Shown one piece after another: positions 54,846 to 63,544 of a stretch of 64,000 bases of DNA (positions within the stretch are counted from its first letter, which is position 1; every line of letters starts with the position of its first letter). The notes beneath the pieces were generated by a model, which did no database searches, was not told the DNA's origin, and worked only from the letters and a program-made list of their open reading frames with translations. The stretch is from an uncultured Cardiobacterium sp. (lineage in GTDB: Bacteria > Pseudomonadota > Gammaproteobacteria > Cardiobacteriales > Cardiobacteriaceae). Where the stretch lies: the NCBI RefSeq assembly GCF_938028825.1, contig NZ_CALIZP010000071.1, forward strand, positions 1-64,000. The letters run 5' to 3'. Both the position numbers and the translations under genes were made by a program.

Positions 54846-54916
54846 TATAGTCGTTTCCAATGGGAATGAGACAAGGCGGCGCAACACCGTTACGATTTTT
54901 TAGATGTTTAACTATA
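54846..54916. mobile_element. Internally deleted Correia-like element
   Basis: 71 bp. It begins TATAGTCGTTTCCAATGGGA and continues GAGACAAGGCGGCG, matching the right half of the intact element at 55800-55905 in inverted orientation. It then jumps to CAACACCGTTACG and ends TTTAACTATA, matching the other end. The middle third is missing. It sits about 115 bases past the SDR stop. Confidence 0.65.
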
Positions 54917-55338
54917 CACCTGTGCCGGATAATTCCTGCCCACTTTCCGGGAACCTTCGCGATTAATACCGGACAACAAACAATAACGGGCCGAAACCCA
55001 CCATACAAAGACCGCTTTATTCCCTAGGCTCGACCTTCACATACGACAAAAGATCCCGCAAATCCGAACAATTGCACGACATATAGTCGAATCGCTGAAA
55101 AAAGATAATGACGTAGGACGGACATCAACCCGCCTTAAAAAACATTTTTACGGGCTGGCCTGTCCTGCTTTTTCTTGTCGCTACTGTTGTTTGACGCTTT
55201 GGCTATAAAGCACTTTTCCGCTTGCGGAAGCCCGGACATGCCCGATGGCGGAAGGGAAAAATCACGACAAATACCCATGAAGCAGAAGCGATAACAAATA
55301 TTGTCGGGTACAGAGGAACGGTATAAGTTGAGTCGGTA
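54917..55338. other. AT-richer non-coding spacer upstream of tRNA-Ser
   Basis: About 420 bases with no coding frame of interest. Noticeably AT-richer than the flanking operon. It contains another TATAGTCG-like end at 55082 and several weak hairpins. Possibly old island or repeat debris. Confidence 0.4.
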
Positions 55339-55367
55339 TTGTGCTTGAATAAGAAATCAAGTATTAT
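55339..55367 (+). promoter_or_regulatory. Candidate promoter of tRNA-Ser
   Basis: TTGTGC and TATTAT separated by 17 bases; the -10 box ends 15 bases before the mature tRNA start. The -35 match is modest. Confidence 0.45.
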
Positions 55368-55382
55368 CTGTCTTTCATTTGC

Positions 55383-55472
55383 GGAGAGATGGCAGAGTGG
55401 TTTAATGCACCGGTCTTGAAAACCGACGAGGGTTCACGCCCTCCCAGGGTTCGAATCCCTGTCTCTCCGCCA
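55383..55472 (+). tRNA. tRNA-Ser (UGA)
   Basis: 90 bases including encoded CCA. The acceptor stem GGAGAGA pairs with TCTCTCC, the anticodon TGA lies at 55417-55419 in the loop CTTGAAA, the long variable arm (about CGAGGGTTCACGCCCTCC) is the serine hallmark, and the T arm is GGTTCGAATCC. A P4-type integrase remnant follows it, so its 3' end probably served as an integration site. Confidence 0.96.
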
Positions 55473-55479
55473 ACCACGC

Positions 55480-55509
55480 AAAAACGCCATGTTTCATGGT
55501 GTTTTTTTT
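55480..55509 (+). terminator. Terminator of tRNA-Ser
   Basis: A hairpin around GCCATGTTTCATGGT with G-T pairs, followed by a run of eight T, eight bases past the CCA. Confidence 0.75.
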
Positions 55510-55637
55510 CGTCCGTATTCGTTCAACGCTTCGAGGAAAAATCCTTGATAAACAAACTTTAATAAAGAATTATCGCTTAATTGCGTTTGTCAAGTTTCAC
55601 GTTCGTTTAATCCCTTTTTTGAAAAAACGGGGTTCTT

Positions 55638-56100
55638 TTGGGGTTCATTTCCGCTGGTTACAATCCCGCCGAACCCCTGACTTCCCGCCCCGTGCGACTG
55701 ACCGAAAAAACCATCAAGAATGCCCCGGCGGGCGAACGCCCCTACAAGCTGTTTGACGGCGGCGGACTGCATCTGTTCATCACCCCGCGCGGCGGCAAAT
55801 ATAGTCGTTTCAAACAGAAATGATACGGTGTTGGCTCGCCTCGCCGTACTATCTGTACTGTCTCCGGCTCGCCGCCTTGTCTCAATCCTATTTGAAACGA
55901 CTATATCGGCAACAAAACCGTCAGCGGGATACCGCCGCCTGCTATCGTCGGCATCCTGAACCGCCTCGCCGACAGACCCGAGACCAGAACCCGCGTCAAA
56001 CAGCGCATCAGTGCCGTTTTCGCCTTCGCCATCCAGACCGGCAGGGCGGCCTTGTCTGCCCCGAAAACGGTGCGCAGCGCGCGAAACAACCATCTTTGCT
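55638..56100 (+). pseudogene. Broken P4-type phage/island integrase
   Basis: Two pieces of one tyrosine recombinase survive. The N-terminal piece (about 55680-55798) reads VRLTEKTIKNAPAGERPYKL then DGGGLHLFITPRGGK, the arm-binding start of P4-type integrases. After a Correia-like element (55800-55905) the frame reads IPPPAIVGILNRL...ETRTRVKQRISAVFAFAIQTGRA, the core-binding helix bundle. About 90 residues between them and the whole catalytic domain are missing. Position directly downstream of tRNA-Ser is typical for such integrases. Confidence 0.8.
55800..55905 (+). mobile_element. Correia-like (CREE/NEMIS-type) element, intact
   Basis: 106 bp with 15-base perfect terminal inverted repeats TATAGTCGTTTCAAA / TTTGAAACGACTATA. 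The interior, with TACGGTGTTGGCTCGCC and GTACTATCTGTACTGTCTC followed by GCTCGCCGCCTTGTC, matches the internal sequence of Neisseria Correia elements as I remember it. The size equals the short Neisseria form, and insertion is at TA. The ends differ from the Neisseria TATAGTGGATTAA type, so it is a distinct branch. It interrupts the integrase remnant. Confidence 0.8.
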
Positions 56101-56161
56101 CACTTGGCATCTCTTCATTCATCATCACATGATGTTGTTAAAAATATTTTGCCAACGAACC

Positions 56162-59100
56162 CTAGGCAAACAGACTTTTGACTTCATCCAGATCAAAAGA
56201 TTTTTTCTCGTCATCCACGCTGATGATGCTTTCGGCGATGCCGCGTTTCCTTTCCTGCAAAGCGAGGATTTTTTCCTCAATGCTGTCACGACAAATCATG
56301 CGGTAAGCCATGACGTGCTTGTTTTGCCCGATGCGGTGGCTGCGATCAATCGCCTGATTCTCAACTGCCGGATTCCACCACGGATCCACAATAAAGACAT
56401 AATCTGCTTCCGTCAGGTTCAAACCGGTGCCGCCCGCTTTGGTGCTGATGAGGAAAACGCGTATCTCGTCGTTGCCCTGAAAACTGTCCACCCGCGCTTG
56501 CCGGTCGCGCGTTTGCCCATCGAGATATTCATAAGGAATCTGCTCTTCCTGCAAGCGGGCTTCAATCAATGCCAGCATTTTCACGAAACTGGAAAAAATC
56601 AGGATTTTATGATTCCCCGTTTTTTCCTTGATATTTTCCAAAAGCGTATCAAGTTTCACTGATTCATCGCCATAATCGGCATCATCCAGCAGGGCAGGGC
56701 TGTTGCAAATCTGGCGCAGGCGGGTCAGACCTTCCAGAATATACATCTGCGATTTATTGATGCCGTTCTCGCTGATTTTGCTGAGCAGATAATCGCGGTA
56801 TTCTTTTTTCACCGTTTCATAGACCTTACGCTGTGCCTTATCCATTTCGCAATAAATCACGCTTTCCGTCTTGGGCGGTAGTTCGGTAGCGACCTGTTCC
56901 TTGGTACGACGCAAGATAAACGGATTAACAATTTTGGCCAGCAATGCAGCGGCGGCAGTATCCTTGTTTTTATCTACTGCATTAGAAAACTCTTTCTTGA
57001 AATGGGCATTGCTGCCGAGTAATCCGGGATTGAGGAAATTAAACTGGGCATAAAGGTCAAACGTATTGTTCTCAATCGGTGTGCCGGTCAAAATCAGGCG
57101 GTTATAGGCTTGCAGCAAGCGCACAGCTTTATAGCGTTGCGATTGCGGATTCTTGATAGCCTGACTTTCATCCAGCACGACATAATTAAAGGTATATCCC
57201 TTCAAAGTTTCAATATCTTGCGCCAGTGTGCCGTATGTAGCCAGAATCACCTCATAATCCGCAAAGTGTTCGATATATTGCTGCCTGCCTTGTCCGGTAA
57301 AATCCAGCAGTTTCAATCCGGGGCAAAATTTCATGATTTCAGCCTGCCAGTTAAAGACCAGCGAAGTGGGGGCAACAATCAAACTGGGGCGGTCAGGTTT
57401 CTGTGTTGTTTTCAGATAGTGCAGGAAGGCTATGGTTTGCAGGGTCTTGCCGAGACCCATATCATCGGCGAGGCAGCCGCCTAGGCGGTTTTCATGCAGG
57501 AAGGCCAGCCAGTTGAGACCGTATTGCTGATAAGGGCGCAACGTTGCTTTCAGGCCTTTGGCGAGCTTGATATCCGGCTGCGCCGACAAATGTTGCAGGC
57601 GCTGTTTGCGCTGATACAGATCCGCCAGAAACGCCGGCTTGTTCTCCAGACTTTCATACAGTTCGTCGATAATGCCGAATTGAAAATTGGAAATGCGCAC
57701 ACGGTCTTTCTTGATCTCCCCCGCCTTGAAATAATGGGCGAAACGGTTGACCCATTCTTCCGGCAACATACCGATAGTGCCGTCATTCAGTTCAATGTAG
57801 TTTTGCTTCTTCAAAAAGGCTTTTTGTACATCTTTCAGGCTGACTACCTGATCGCCGTAGGAAATTTCAATATTGAGGTCGAACCAGTCAATGCCGGATT
57901 CCACATGAACAGACAGATGGGGTTTGTGCAAATTGTACTGGAACGATTTCAGCTCTTGCGCTCCCAATAAGGAAATATCCATTTCTTTCAGGCGGGCAGC
58001 AAAATCAATAAACCAGAAATTCTCGATTAATTGCTCAGGTGCCAGCACATAAGCACCTTGTGCATGCTGGAAATCAGGGTGCAGACTTTCAAAAGCATCA
58101 AGAAACTCTCGCTCCGCTTCCTCATTGCGTTTATTGTGATGAAAGCGGCCCTCCTCATCCAGATGCAGGCGCAAGGCCCGGCTATGTACGGGAATCAACT
58201 GATCGGCATATTGTGCGGCGGGACGGAACAGCACGGCACCATCCTGCTCGCTGACATACACTTGCCGGGTAAAAGTCAAATCCCCGGCAGAAGGATTCTT
58301 GTGTTCGATAAAGTCTTTGCTCTTGATTTCGTAACGCTCGGACAAGGGCGATAGAATCATGGATTGTAATTGGCCGACATTTTTCTTGATAACAGCCATG
58401 CTGGGTTGCGCCACACTGCGCAGCACATCGCATGCCGTTTGTACATCAGGATAAAGCACACTTTCGGGCTGGCGATAAATAAAGAACGGGGTAACGCTCT
58501 TTTCCAGCATTTTGGGTTGATAAGATTTCTTACCTATTTTGATACGGCTTTCCATGCGATATACTAAATCATCATCCTTGAAGTGATATTCCAGTCCGGC
58601 TTTTTCCGAGCCGATAACCATCGGGATGAGACTCTTGCGCGTATAGCCCATATGATATTTGGTCGCCGTATGGGTAAACAGGGGTAAATCGGGGAATTTG
58701 TTCAGGAGCTTGTTGAAGAGATTAACAATGTCCGCAACAGCGTCCGTTTTTCCCTGAGCCAAAAATGCTTCATAGCGGCGGGATAAGCGGCGCACAATTG
58801 CCCAGATTTCTTGGGTTTCCGATGGCAAGCCTTCGGCAAGCAGGACTTCTTCAAAATTGTATGGATTGACCTCACGAAAATTGGTGGCAAGTTCGCCTTT
58901 TTTATTATATTTGCCAACCAACAGGTTAAGATCGTAAATTCTGTCGCTATCCGGATCGATATTAAAGACCAGTGCCGGGCCATATTTTCTTTCCGCCTTT
59001 TCAACCATGTTTTCAGGGACAGTTGCGACGCGGGCAAGCGTAAAGTCCGCCGGCAACAGATCAGGTACTTTGCATTTGACACTTAATCCCTGAGCCTCCA

Positions 59101-59851
59101 TTGTAAAATCAAAGAATGCCTGGTAATCATCTTCCAGTGTCAGGTTATAGGCTTTGAGAAATCCGGCAATTTTACGTTCGCGATAATCATCGCTCAGGCA
59201 GTCGTCACCCAGATACCTCCGGGCGAAATTAATCGCCTGCAATTGGTGGAAACAGTATTGCCTGTATTGTTTCCTGTTACAGTCGCAGGTCAACGTGACT
59301 TCTTGTCCTGTGCTGTCTTTTTGCAGCCCGACATGACAACCGTTATTTCCCCGGTTATAGAAGTCGTTTACTGCGATTTCCCATGCACCGGGCGCAAAGG
59401 AATGCACCGCACAGCGGTCATCACGCGTGTCGATATGATGCAAACGAAAGTCTTCCACGATGGCGGCAAAGTCGATGCGAGCATCTGTTACCAGTGGATA
59501 ATGCAGCAGCGAAGCGGTGGCGTTATTTGTTGATACTGTGGGTGAGGTCAAAATGCCGACTCCTCCGTTGGCATAATCCGACATGATTTGCAGTTGGCGC
59601 AATGCGGAGACGATATGCTTGCAAATACCGCCATAATCATAAGGGCAGGTGCAGGATGCGGATAGTGGTTTTTTATCGTTAAAGGTAATGACCTGTTCAT
59701 AAGTTGCTCCATATGAGCCCCGATAAGAGAATCTTGCTGTATTTTCGTCTTCATCAATCAGTTTGGAGGTGTATTGACTGGCCTTTTTGATACTTTTTAG
59801 CCCGGCTTTTTTCGAAATAAATAATTTGATCGCTTCGTATGGCGGATACAT
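56162..59851 (-). CDS. SNF2-family helicase with two SWIM-type zinc fingers
   Basis: 1229 residues from the ATG at 59851 (MYPPYEAIKLF); an upstream ATG at 59938 adds 29 residues but has no better ribosome site. N-terminal half: a SWIM zinc finger CTCPYDYGGICKH (about residues 67-79) and a second Cys/His cluster CDCNRKQYRQYCFH (about 189-202). C-terminal half: the Swi2/Snf2 ATPase with ADDMGLGKTLQT (Walker A), VLDESQAIKNP (motif II), LTGTPIENN, and the second lobe GGTGLNLTEADYVFIVDPWWNPA...QAIDRSHRIGQ. It is visibly AT-richer than its neighbours and follows the tRNA-Ser/integrase remnant, so horizontal acquisition is likely. Such proteins are probably DNA translocases; some are antiphage components, but no partner gene remains here. 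Confidence 0.85.
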   Translation of the reverse strand: MYPPYEAIKLFISKKAGLKSIKKASQYTSKLIDEDENTARFSYRGSYGATYEQVITFNDKKPLSASCTCPYDYGGICKHIVSALRQLQIMSDYANGGVGILTSPTVSTNNATASLLHYPLVTDARIDFAAIVEDFRLHHIDTRDDRCAVHSFAPGAWEIAVNDFYNRGNNGCHVGLQKDSTGQEVTLTCDCNRKQYRQYCFHQLQAINFARRYLGDDCLSDDYRERKIAGFLKAYNLTLEDDYQAFFDFTMEAQGLSVKCKVPDLLPADFTLARVATVPENMVEKAERKYGPALVFNIDPDSDRIYDLNLLVGKYNKKGELATNFREVNPYNFEEVLLAEGLPSETQEIWAIVRRLSRRYEAFLAQGKTDAVADIVNLFNKLLNKFPDLPLFTHTATKYHMGYTRKSLIPMVIGSEKAGLEYHFKDDDLVYRMESRIKIGKKSYQPKMLEKSVTPFFIYRQPESVLYPDVQTACDVLRSVAQPSMAVIKKNVGQLQSMILSPLSERYEIKSKDFIEHKNPSAGDLTFTRQVYVSEQDGAVLFRPAAQYADQLIPVHSRALRLHLDEEGRFHHNKRNEEAEREFLDAFESLHPDFQHAQGAYVLAPEQLIENFWFIDFAARLKEMDISLLGAQELKSFQYNLHKPHLSVHVESGIDWFDLNIEISYGDQVVSLKDVQKAFLKKQNYIELNDGTIGMLPEEWVNRFAHYFKAGEIKKDRVRISNFQFGIIDELYESLENKPAFLADLYQRKQRLQHLSAQPDIKLAKGLKATLRPYQQYGLNWLAFLHENRLGGCLADDMGLGKTLQTIAFLHYLKTTQKPDRPSLIVAPTSLVFNWQAEIMKFCPGLKLLDFTGQGRQQYIEHFADYEVILATYGTLAQDIETLKGYTFNYVVLDESQAIKNPQSQRYKAVRLLQAYNRLILTGTPIENNTFDLYAQFNFLNPGLLGSNAHFKKEFSNAVDKNKDTAAAALLAKIVNPFILRRTKEQVATELPPKTESVIYCEMDKAQRKVYETVKKEYRDYLLSKISENGINKSQMYILEGLTRLRQICNSPALLDDADYGDESVKLDTLLENIKEKTGNHKILIFSSFVKMLALIEARLQEEQIPYEYLDGQTRDRQARVDSFQGNDEIRVFLISTKAGGTGLNLTEADYVFIVDPWWNPAVENQAIDRSHRIGQNKHVMAYRMICRDSIEEKILALQERKRGIAESIISVDDEKKSFDLDEVKSLFA

Positions 59852-60096
59852 GATTTTTCTGAAAAAAAATTTATATAGCGGCAACCGGTGTGTTTCCGGG
59901 CAAATATCCGAGATGACTGTCCTGTCCGGGTTGCCCACGTACTCAGCCTGTTTCCTGGAATGGGTATCAGGGTCTGTTGGCCTTCGGTTTGCGCAGCGGA
60001 TTTCTGCGACAAGAGCGGCAGATGCCGGATTTTGCCCGACACGCCGCCGCCGAGTGTCAACAAACCCTGATGGTGGTCATATGGATGGTGTGGCCG
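59852..60096. other. Right edge of the AT-rich segment
   Basis: About 245 bases without a supported gene. Composition returns to the GC-rich norm near 59890. No copy of the tRNA-Ser 3' end is visible here, so the right attachment site, if any, has been lost. Confidence 0.4.
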
Positions 60097-60579
60097 TCAG
60101 GCTTCGTAACGCACCGCGATGATTTCCAGCGTTTTGCGCCCGCCGGGGATGGCGACTTCCACCGTCTCGCCCTCTTCTTTGCCGAGCAGGGCGCGGGCGA
60201 TGGGCGAGGTGTTGGAAAGCAGGCCGCTTTTGATGTCCGCTTCGTCTTCGCCGACAATTTTATAGGTCATTGCTTCGCCGCTGTCGGCATCTTCGAGTTC
60301 GACGGTGGTGCCGAAAACGACTTTGCCGTTGCGCGGCAGACTGGCCACGTCGATGACGTGCGCGTTGCTCAGTTTGTGTTCGAGTTCGCGGATGCGCCCT
60401 TCGATGAATCCCTGCTGCTCGCGCGCGGCGTGGTACTCGGCATTTTCTTTCAGGTCGCCGTGTTCGCGCGCTTCGGCGATGGCTTCGATGACACGCGGGC
60501 GGTCTTCGCTTTTCAGTTTTTCAAGTTCGGCGCGCAATGCCTGCTCGCCTTTTTTGGTCATGGGGATTTTGGCAACCAT
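60097..60579 (-). CDS. greA: Transcription elongation factor GreA
   Basis: 160 residues. N-terminal coiled coil with the acidic tip (AREHGDLKENAEYHAAREQQ) and the C-terminal FKBP-like domain (YKIVGEDEADIKSGLLSNTSPIARALLGKEEGE). It rescues backtracked RNA polymerase by stimulating transcript cleavage. Confidence 0.96.
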   Translation of the reverse strand: MVAKIPMTKKGEQALRAELEKLKSEDRPRVIEAIAEAREHGDLKENAEYHAAREQQGFIEGRIRELEHKLSNAHVIDVASLPRNGKVVFGTTVELEDADSGEAMTYKIVGEDEADIKSGLLSNTSPIARALLGKEEGETVEVAIPGGRKTLEIIAVRYEA

Positions 60580-60680
60580 GGTTTCCTCTGTTGTGCAAGG
60601 GTTAAAGGCCGGATGTTCTCACGCCTCACCGCAGCGGTACTGCGGCGAGGCGAAAAAATCATGCGGCGGGGTGATATAAG

Positions 60681-60707
60681 AAAAAGCCTTGCGACTGCAA
60701 GGCTTTT
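60681..60707 (-). terminator. Terminator after the 178-residue gene
   Basis: AAAAAGCCTTGC / GCAAGGCTTTT hairpin; on the minus strand it is followed by a TTTTT run. It lies about 55 bases past the stop of the gene ending at 60761. Confidence 0.7.
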
Positions 60708-60760
60708 GGTGCGGTGTATTTTACTGGATTACGCGCTCTTCTGCCTGCTGTTTTCCCACA

Positions 60761-61297
60761 TTAGAATAATGCCTCGTCGTTGCCGCGCTTGCCCTGTTTC
60801 GGATGACGGAACAGCCGGCCCTTGATGCGTTTGCGCTCGCTGCCGTTGTGCATCCGCGCTTTCCAGGCGAGCATGACTTTCTGCCGCAGGTTTTCCTGCG
60901 AGGCCGCCATTTCGCTGACGATACCGATGCCGGAATCAATGCTTGCCTGACGCAGATCGTTGCAGAGTTCGTTCAGGACGGGGTTGTCCTCGACAATGGC
61001 ATTGATGTCGCTTGCCATGACCGGCTCTTTGCCATAGAAGAGGCGGGCGGCGTTGATGTAGGCCAGCATTTCGTACATAACATCCGCACAGGCGAAGAAG
61101 CTGTCTTGCAGCGCCTCACTGCGCGCTTTCTGTTCCAGATAGCGGCGGTAGAGTTTGTCGTATTCCGCCTGGGTGTAAACGGCTTCCCGCTGCTCTTCCG
61201 CCGCAGCGGCGGCCTGCACCACCACGGCGGGGTCGATGTCCTGCTGGAGCAGTTGCCAGGCAGGGACGAGCGGGTTGTCAATCTCCGGTTCTTGCAT
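60761..61297 (-). CDS. Hypothetical helical protein
   Basis: 178 residues, charged and mostly helical with no signal peptide or membrane segment. An N-terminal Ala/Gln/Glu-rich helix (about 25-65) may form a coiled coil; the tail is strongly basic (ERKRIKGRLFRHPKQGKRG), suggesting nucleic-acid contact. No family recognised. Monocistronic between the AGCS symporter and greA. Confidence 0.6.
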   Translation of the reverse strand: MQEPEIDNPLVPAWQLLQQDIDPAVVVQAAAAAEEQREAVYTQAEYDKLYRRYLEQKARSEALQDSFFACADVMYEMLAYINAARLFYGKEPVMASDINAIVEDNPVLNELCNDLRQASIDSGIGIVSEMAASQENLRQKVMLAWKARMHNGSERKRIKGRLFRHPKQGKRGNDEALF

Positions 61298-61332
61298 GGA
61301 TTTCGTGTTTTTTTGTTAATGCGGGATGCGCA

Positions 61333-62940
61333 TTATAGTCCGCCTTGCGGCGTTTGCGGCGCTTCTTCTTGCGCCTTGTCTGCCGCCGCCTGCTGCCGCA
61401 GTTTGTCTTCCCAGAAGGTCGCGCCCTTGATGCCGAGCGCCTGCGGGTCGAAGGTATAAACGGGCAGGTTGGCTTTCTGCTGCCGCTCGTAATCGTAGAG
61501 GGCGACGATGGTCGGACGGCCAACGGTGAGGAAGATGATGAGCATGCCGATGATATTCAGCCAGGTGGTCATACCGACGCCGATTTCGCCGATATTCCAG
61601 ATATAGCCCGCGCTGTTGATGGAACCGTAGCCCACCGCCAGCATCGCGCTTATTTTGACGATCAGGGTGGCGTTGCGGCGCAGCCCCAGCTTGTGCGCGA
61701 GGTAGATGATGTTGGTCTCGGCGATGTAGTAATAGGCGAGGATGGTGGTGAAGGCGAAGAAGAAGGTCGCAACGGCCACCAGCACCGGCCCGGTGGCACC
61801 AAAGACGCTGTGCATCGCTTCCTGGGTGAACGCGGTGGTGTTCGGGTCAATATGCTTCACTGCACCGGCGGCATCGTGCAGATAGGCGACGACGTATTGC
61901 GTTTGCGCACCGGCGAAGGTTTCGTTGGCGACGACGTTGTACTGCCCGGTGGTGAGGATAATCAGCGCGGTCGCAGAACACACCAGGAGCGTGGTGATAT
62001 AGACGGAGAACGCCTGAATCAGCCCCTGCTGCACCGGGTGTTCGACATCGGCGGCGGCGGCGGGGTGCGCACCGGTACCCTGCCCTGCTTCGTTGGAATA
62101 AATGCCGCGCTTCACGCCCCAGCCGATGGCCGCGCCGAAGCCCGCTTGAGCGGTAAAGGCGTCGCCGATAATCAGGCCGATCAGGTGCGGTATCTGGGTG
62201 AAATTGAGGACGAGGATCAGCAGGGCGAGGCCGATGTAACCGAGCGCCATGAACGGCACCACCACTTCGGCGAAGTTGGCGATGCGCTTGATGCCGCCGA
62301 AGATGATGAAACCAAGCAGCACCAGGATGAAGGCGGTGGCGGTAAGGCGGTAGATGCCGATTTCGCCGGCAATGCCGCTGTTGACGGGCGTCCCTTCACC
62401 AAGCACCTGCACCACCGCGTTGGTCATGCCGTTTGCCTGCGGGCCGAGCAGGAAGATGCCGCAGGAAATCACGGCGGCGACGGCGAAGAGGATACCGTAC
62501 CACTTCCAGCCGAGGCAGCGCTCGAAATAATAAGCGGGGCCGCCGATATGCTGGCCGGTGGCGGGGTCACGCGTCTTGTAAATCTGCGCCAGGGTGGATT
62601 CGACATAAGCGGTCGCCGCGCCGAAGAAGGCGCCGAGCCACATCCAGAACACCGCGCCGGGTCCGCCGAAACCGATGGCGGCGGCAACACCGGCGATATT
62701 GCCGATACCGACCCGCCCGGAGAGCGACACCGTCATCGCCTGAAACGAAGAAATCCCGTGTTCGGACTGCCCGCCCGATCTCAGCAGCAGGCGGCACATC
62801 TCACCGAGATGGCGCACCTGCACGAAGCGGGTCATGATGGAATAAAACAGCCCGACGGCCAGAATCAGCCAGATAAAGCCGGGGTTCCAGATAATACCGT
62901 TCAACCAGGAAACGGCGGATTCAAGGGAAGAAGCGTGCAT
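61333..62940 (-). CDS. Sodium:alanine symporter family transporter (AGCS)
   Basis: 535 residues from MHASSLES (62940, GAGAGG site). About 11 membrane helices. The family signature is visible as GRVGIGNIAGVAAAIGFGGPGAVFWMW (about residues 57-83), and the later GVKRGIYSNEAGQGTGAHPAAAA is equally typical. It imports alanine or glycine with sodium. A hydrophilic C-terminal tail ends with a Gln/Glu-rich stretch. Confidence 0.93.
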   Translation of the reverse strand: MHASSLESAVSWLNGIIWNPGFIWLILAVGLFYSIMTRFVQVRHLGEMCRLLLRSGGQSEHGISSFQAMTVSLSGRVGIGNIAGVAAAIGFGGPGAVFWMWLGAFFGAATAYVESTLAQIYKTRDPATGQHIGGPAYYFERCLGWKWYGILFAVAAVISCGIFLLGPQANGMTNAVVQVLGEGTPVNSGIAGEIGIYRLTATAFILVLLGFIIFGGIKRIANFAEVVVPFMALGYIGLALLILVLNFTQIPHLIGLIIGDAFTAQAGFGAAIGWGVKRGIYSNEAGQGTGAHPAAAADVEHPVQQGLIQAFSVYITTLLVCSATALIILTTGQYNVVANETFAGAQTQYVVAYLHDAAGAVKHIDPNTTAFTQEAMHSVFGATGPVLVAVATFFFAFTTILAYYYIAETNIIYLAHKLGLRRNATLIVKISAMLAVGYGSINSAGYIWNIGEIGVGMTTWLNIIGMLIIFLTVGRPTIVALYDYERQQKANLPVYTFDPQALGIKGATFWEDKLRQQAAADKAQEEAPQTPQGGL

Positions 62941-63106
62941 GATAAATACCTCTCGGATGATTCCCCGCGACGTGCGGTAACTCAATCTAACACAGAATGA
63001 ACGAATATCCACAATGTTTGGGACGATAAGAAACGGCCGCCTTGCCGCCTGCGAAGACAGCCGTTGTTTAAGATAGCGTTACCGTTTCCCCCAACCTTCC
63101 GGCGAC

Positions 63107-63544
63107 ATGAACGATTACGAATCCCTCGCTCTCACCGCTCTGCGCAACGCCATCCGCTCCCTGCAAGAAGCGGTGGACATCGCGGGCGATCACGATTTCA
63201 TGACACAACAGACCCCGCCCGTGCAACGCACCCTGACCGCCGGGCTCATCCAGAACTTCGAGTTCACCTACGAAATCGCCGTCAAGCTCCTGCGGCGACG
63301 ACTGGAACGCGACGCCGACAGCCCGGAAGAAATCGATGCCGGCAATTTTCGCGAACTGCTGCGCACCGCCGGCGAAAAAGGTCTGCTGGCAGACGTGGCG
63401 GCCTGGTTCGCCCACCGCAAAATGCGCAATATCACCCCGCATACCTACCGGCAAGAAAAAGCCGGGCAGGTTTGCCGCCATATACCCACCTTCCTTGCCG
63501 ATGCTTACCGGCTCTTGCAGCAACTGGAAGCACGCAATGCCTGA
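63107..63544 (+). CDS. HEPN-domain protein, HI0074 family (toxin or substrate-binding partner)
   Basis: 145 residues. It contains AGLIQNFEFTYEIAVKLLRRRLE and RKMRNITPHTYRQEKA, the defining blocks of the HI0074/nucleotidyltransferase substrate-binding family; the RxxxxH motif (RNITPH) of HEPN ribonucleases is present. Overlaps the MNT gene by eight bases, the classic HEPN/MNT toxin-antitoxin arrangement. In this system the MNT partner neutralises HEPN, in studied cases by modifying it. Confidence 0.88.
   Translation: MNDYESLALTALRNAIRSLQEAVDIAGDHDFMTQQTPPVQRTLTAGLIQNFEFTYEIAVKLLRRRLERDADSPEEIDAGNFRELLRTAGEKGLLADVAAWFAHRKMRNITPHTYRQEKAGQVCRHIPTFLADAYRLLQQLEARNA

Noticed and set aside
54517..55008. 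163-codon minus-strand frame downstream of the SDR gene
   Set aside because: It overlaps the SDR gene antisense and crosses the deleted element; Arg/Gly-rich with no motif.
55820..56662. 280-codon plus-strand frame across the integrase remnant and helicase end
   Set aside because: It starts inside the Correia-like element and runs antisense to the helicase gene; it has no coherent family match.
59852..60096. Right attachment site of the tRNA-Ser island
   Set aside because: No copy of the tRNA 3' end (GGTTCGAATCCCTGTCTCTC) is present, so no att site can be called.
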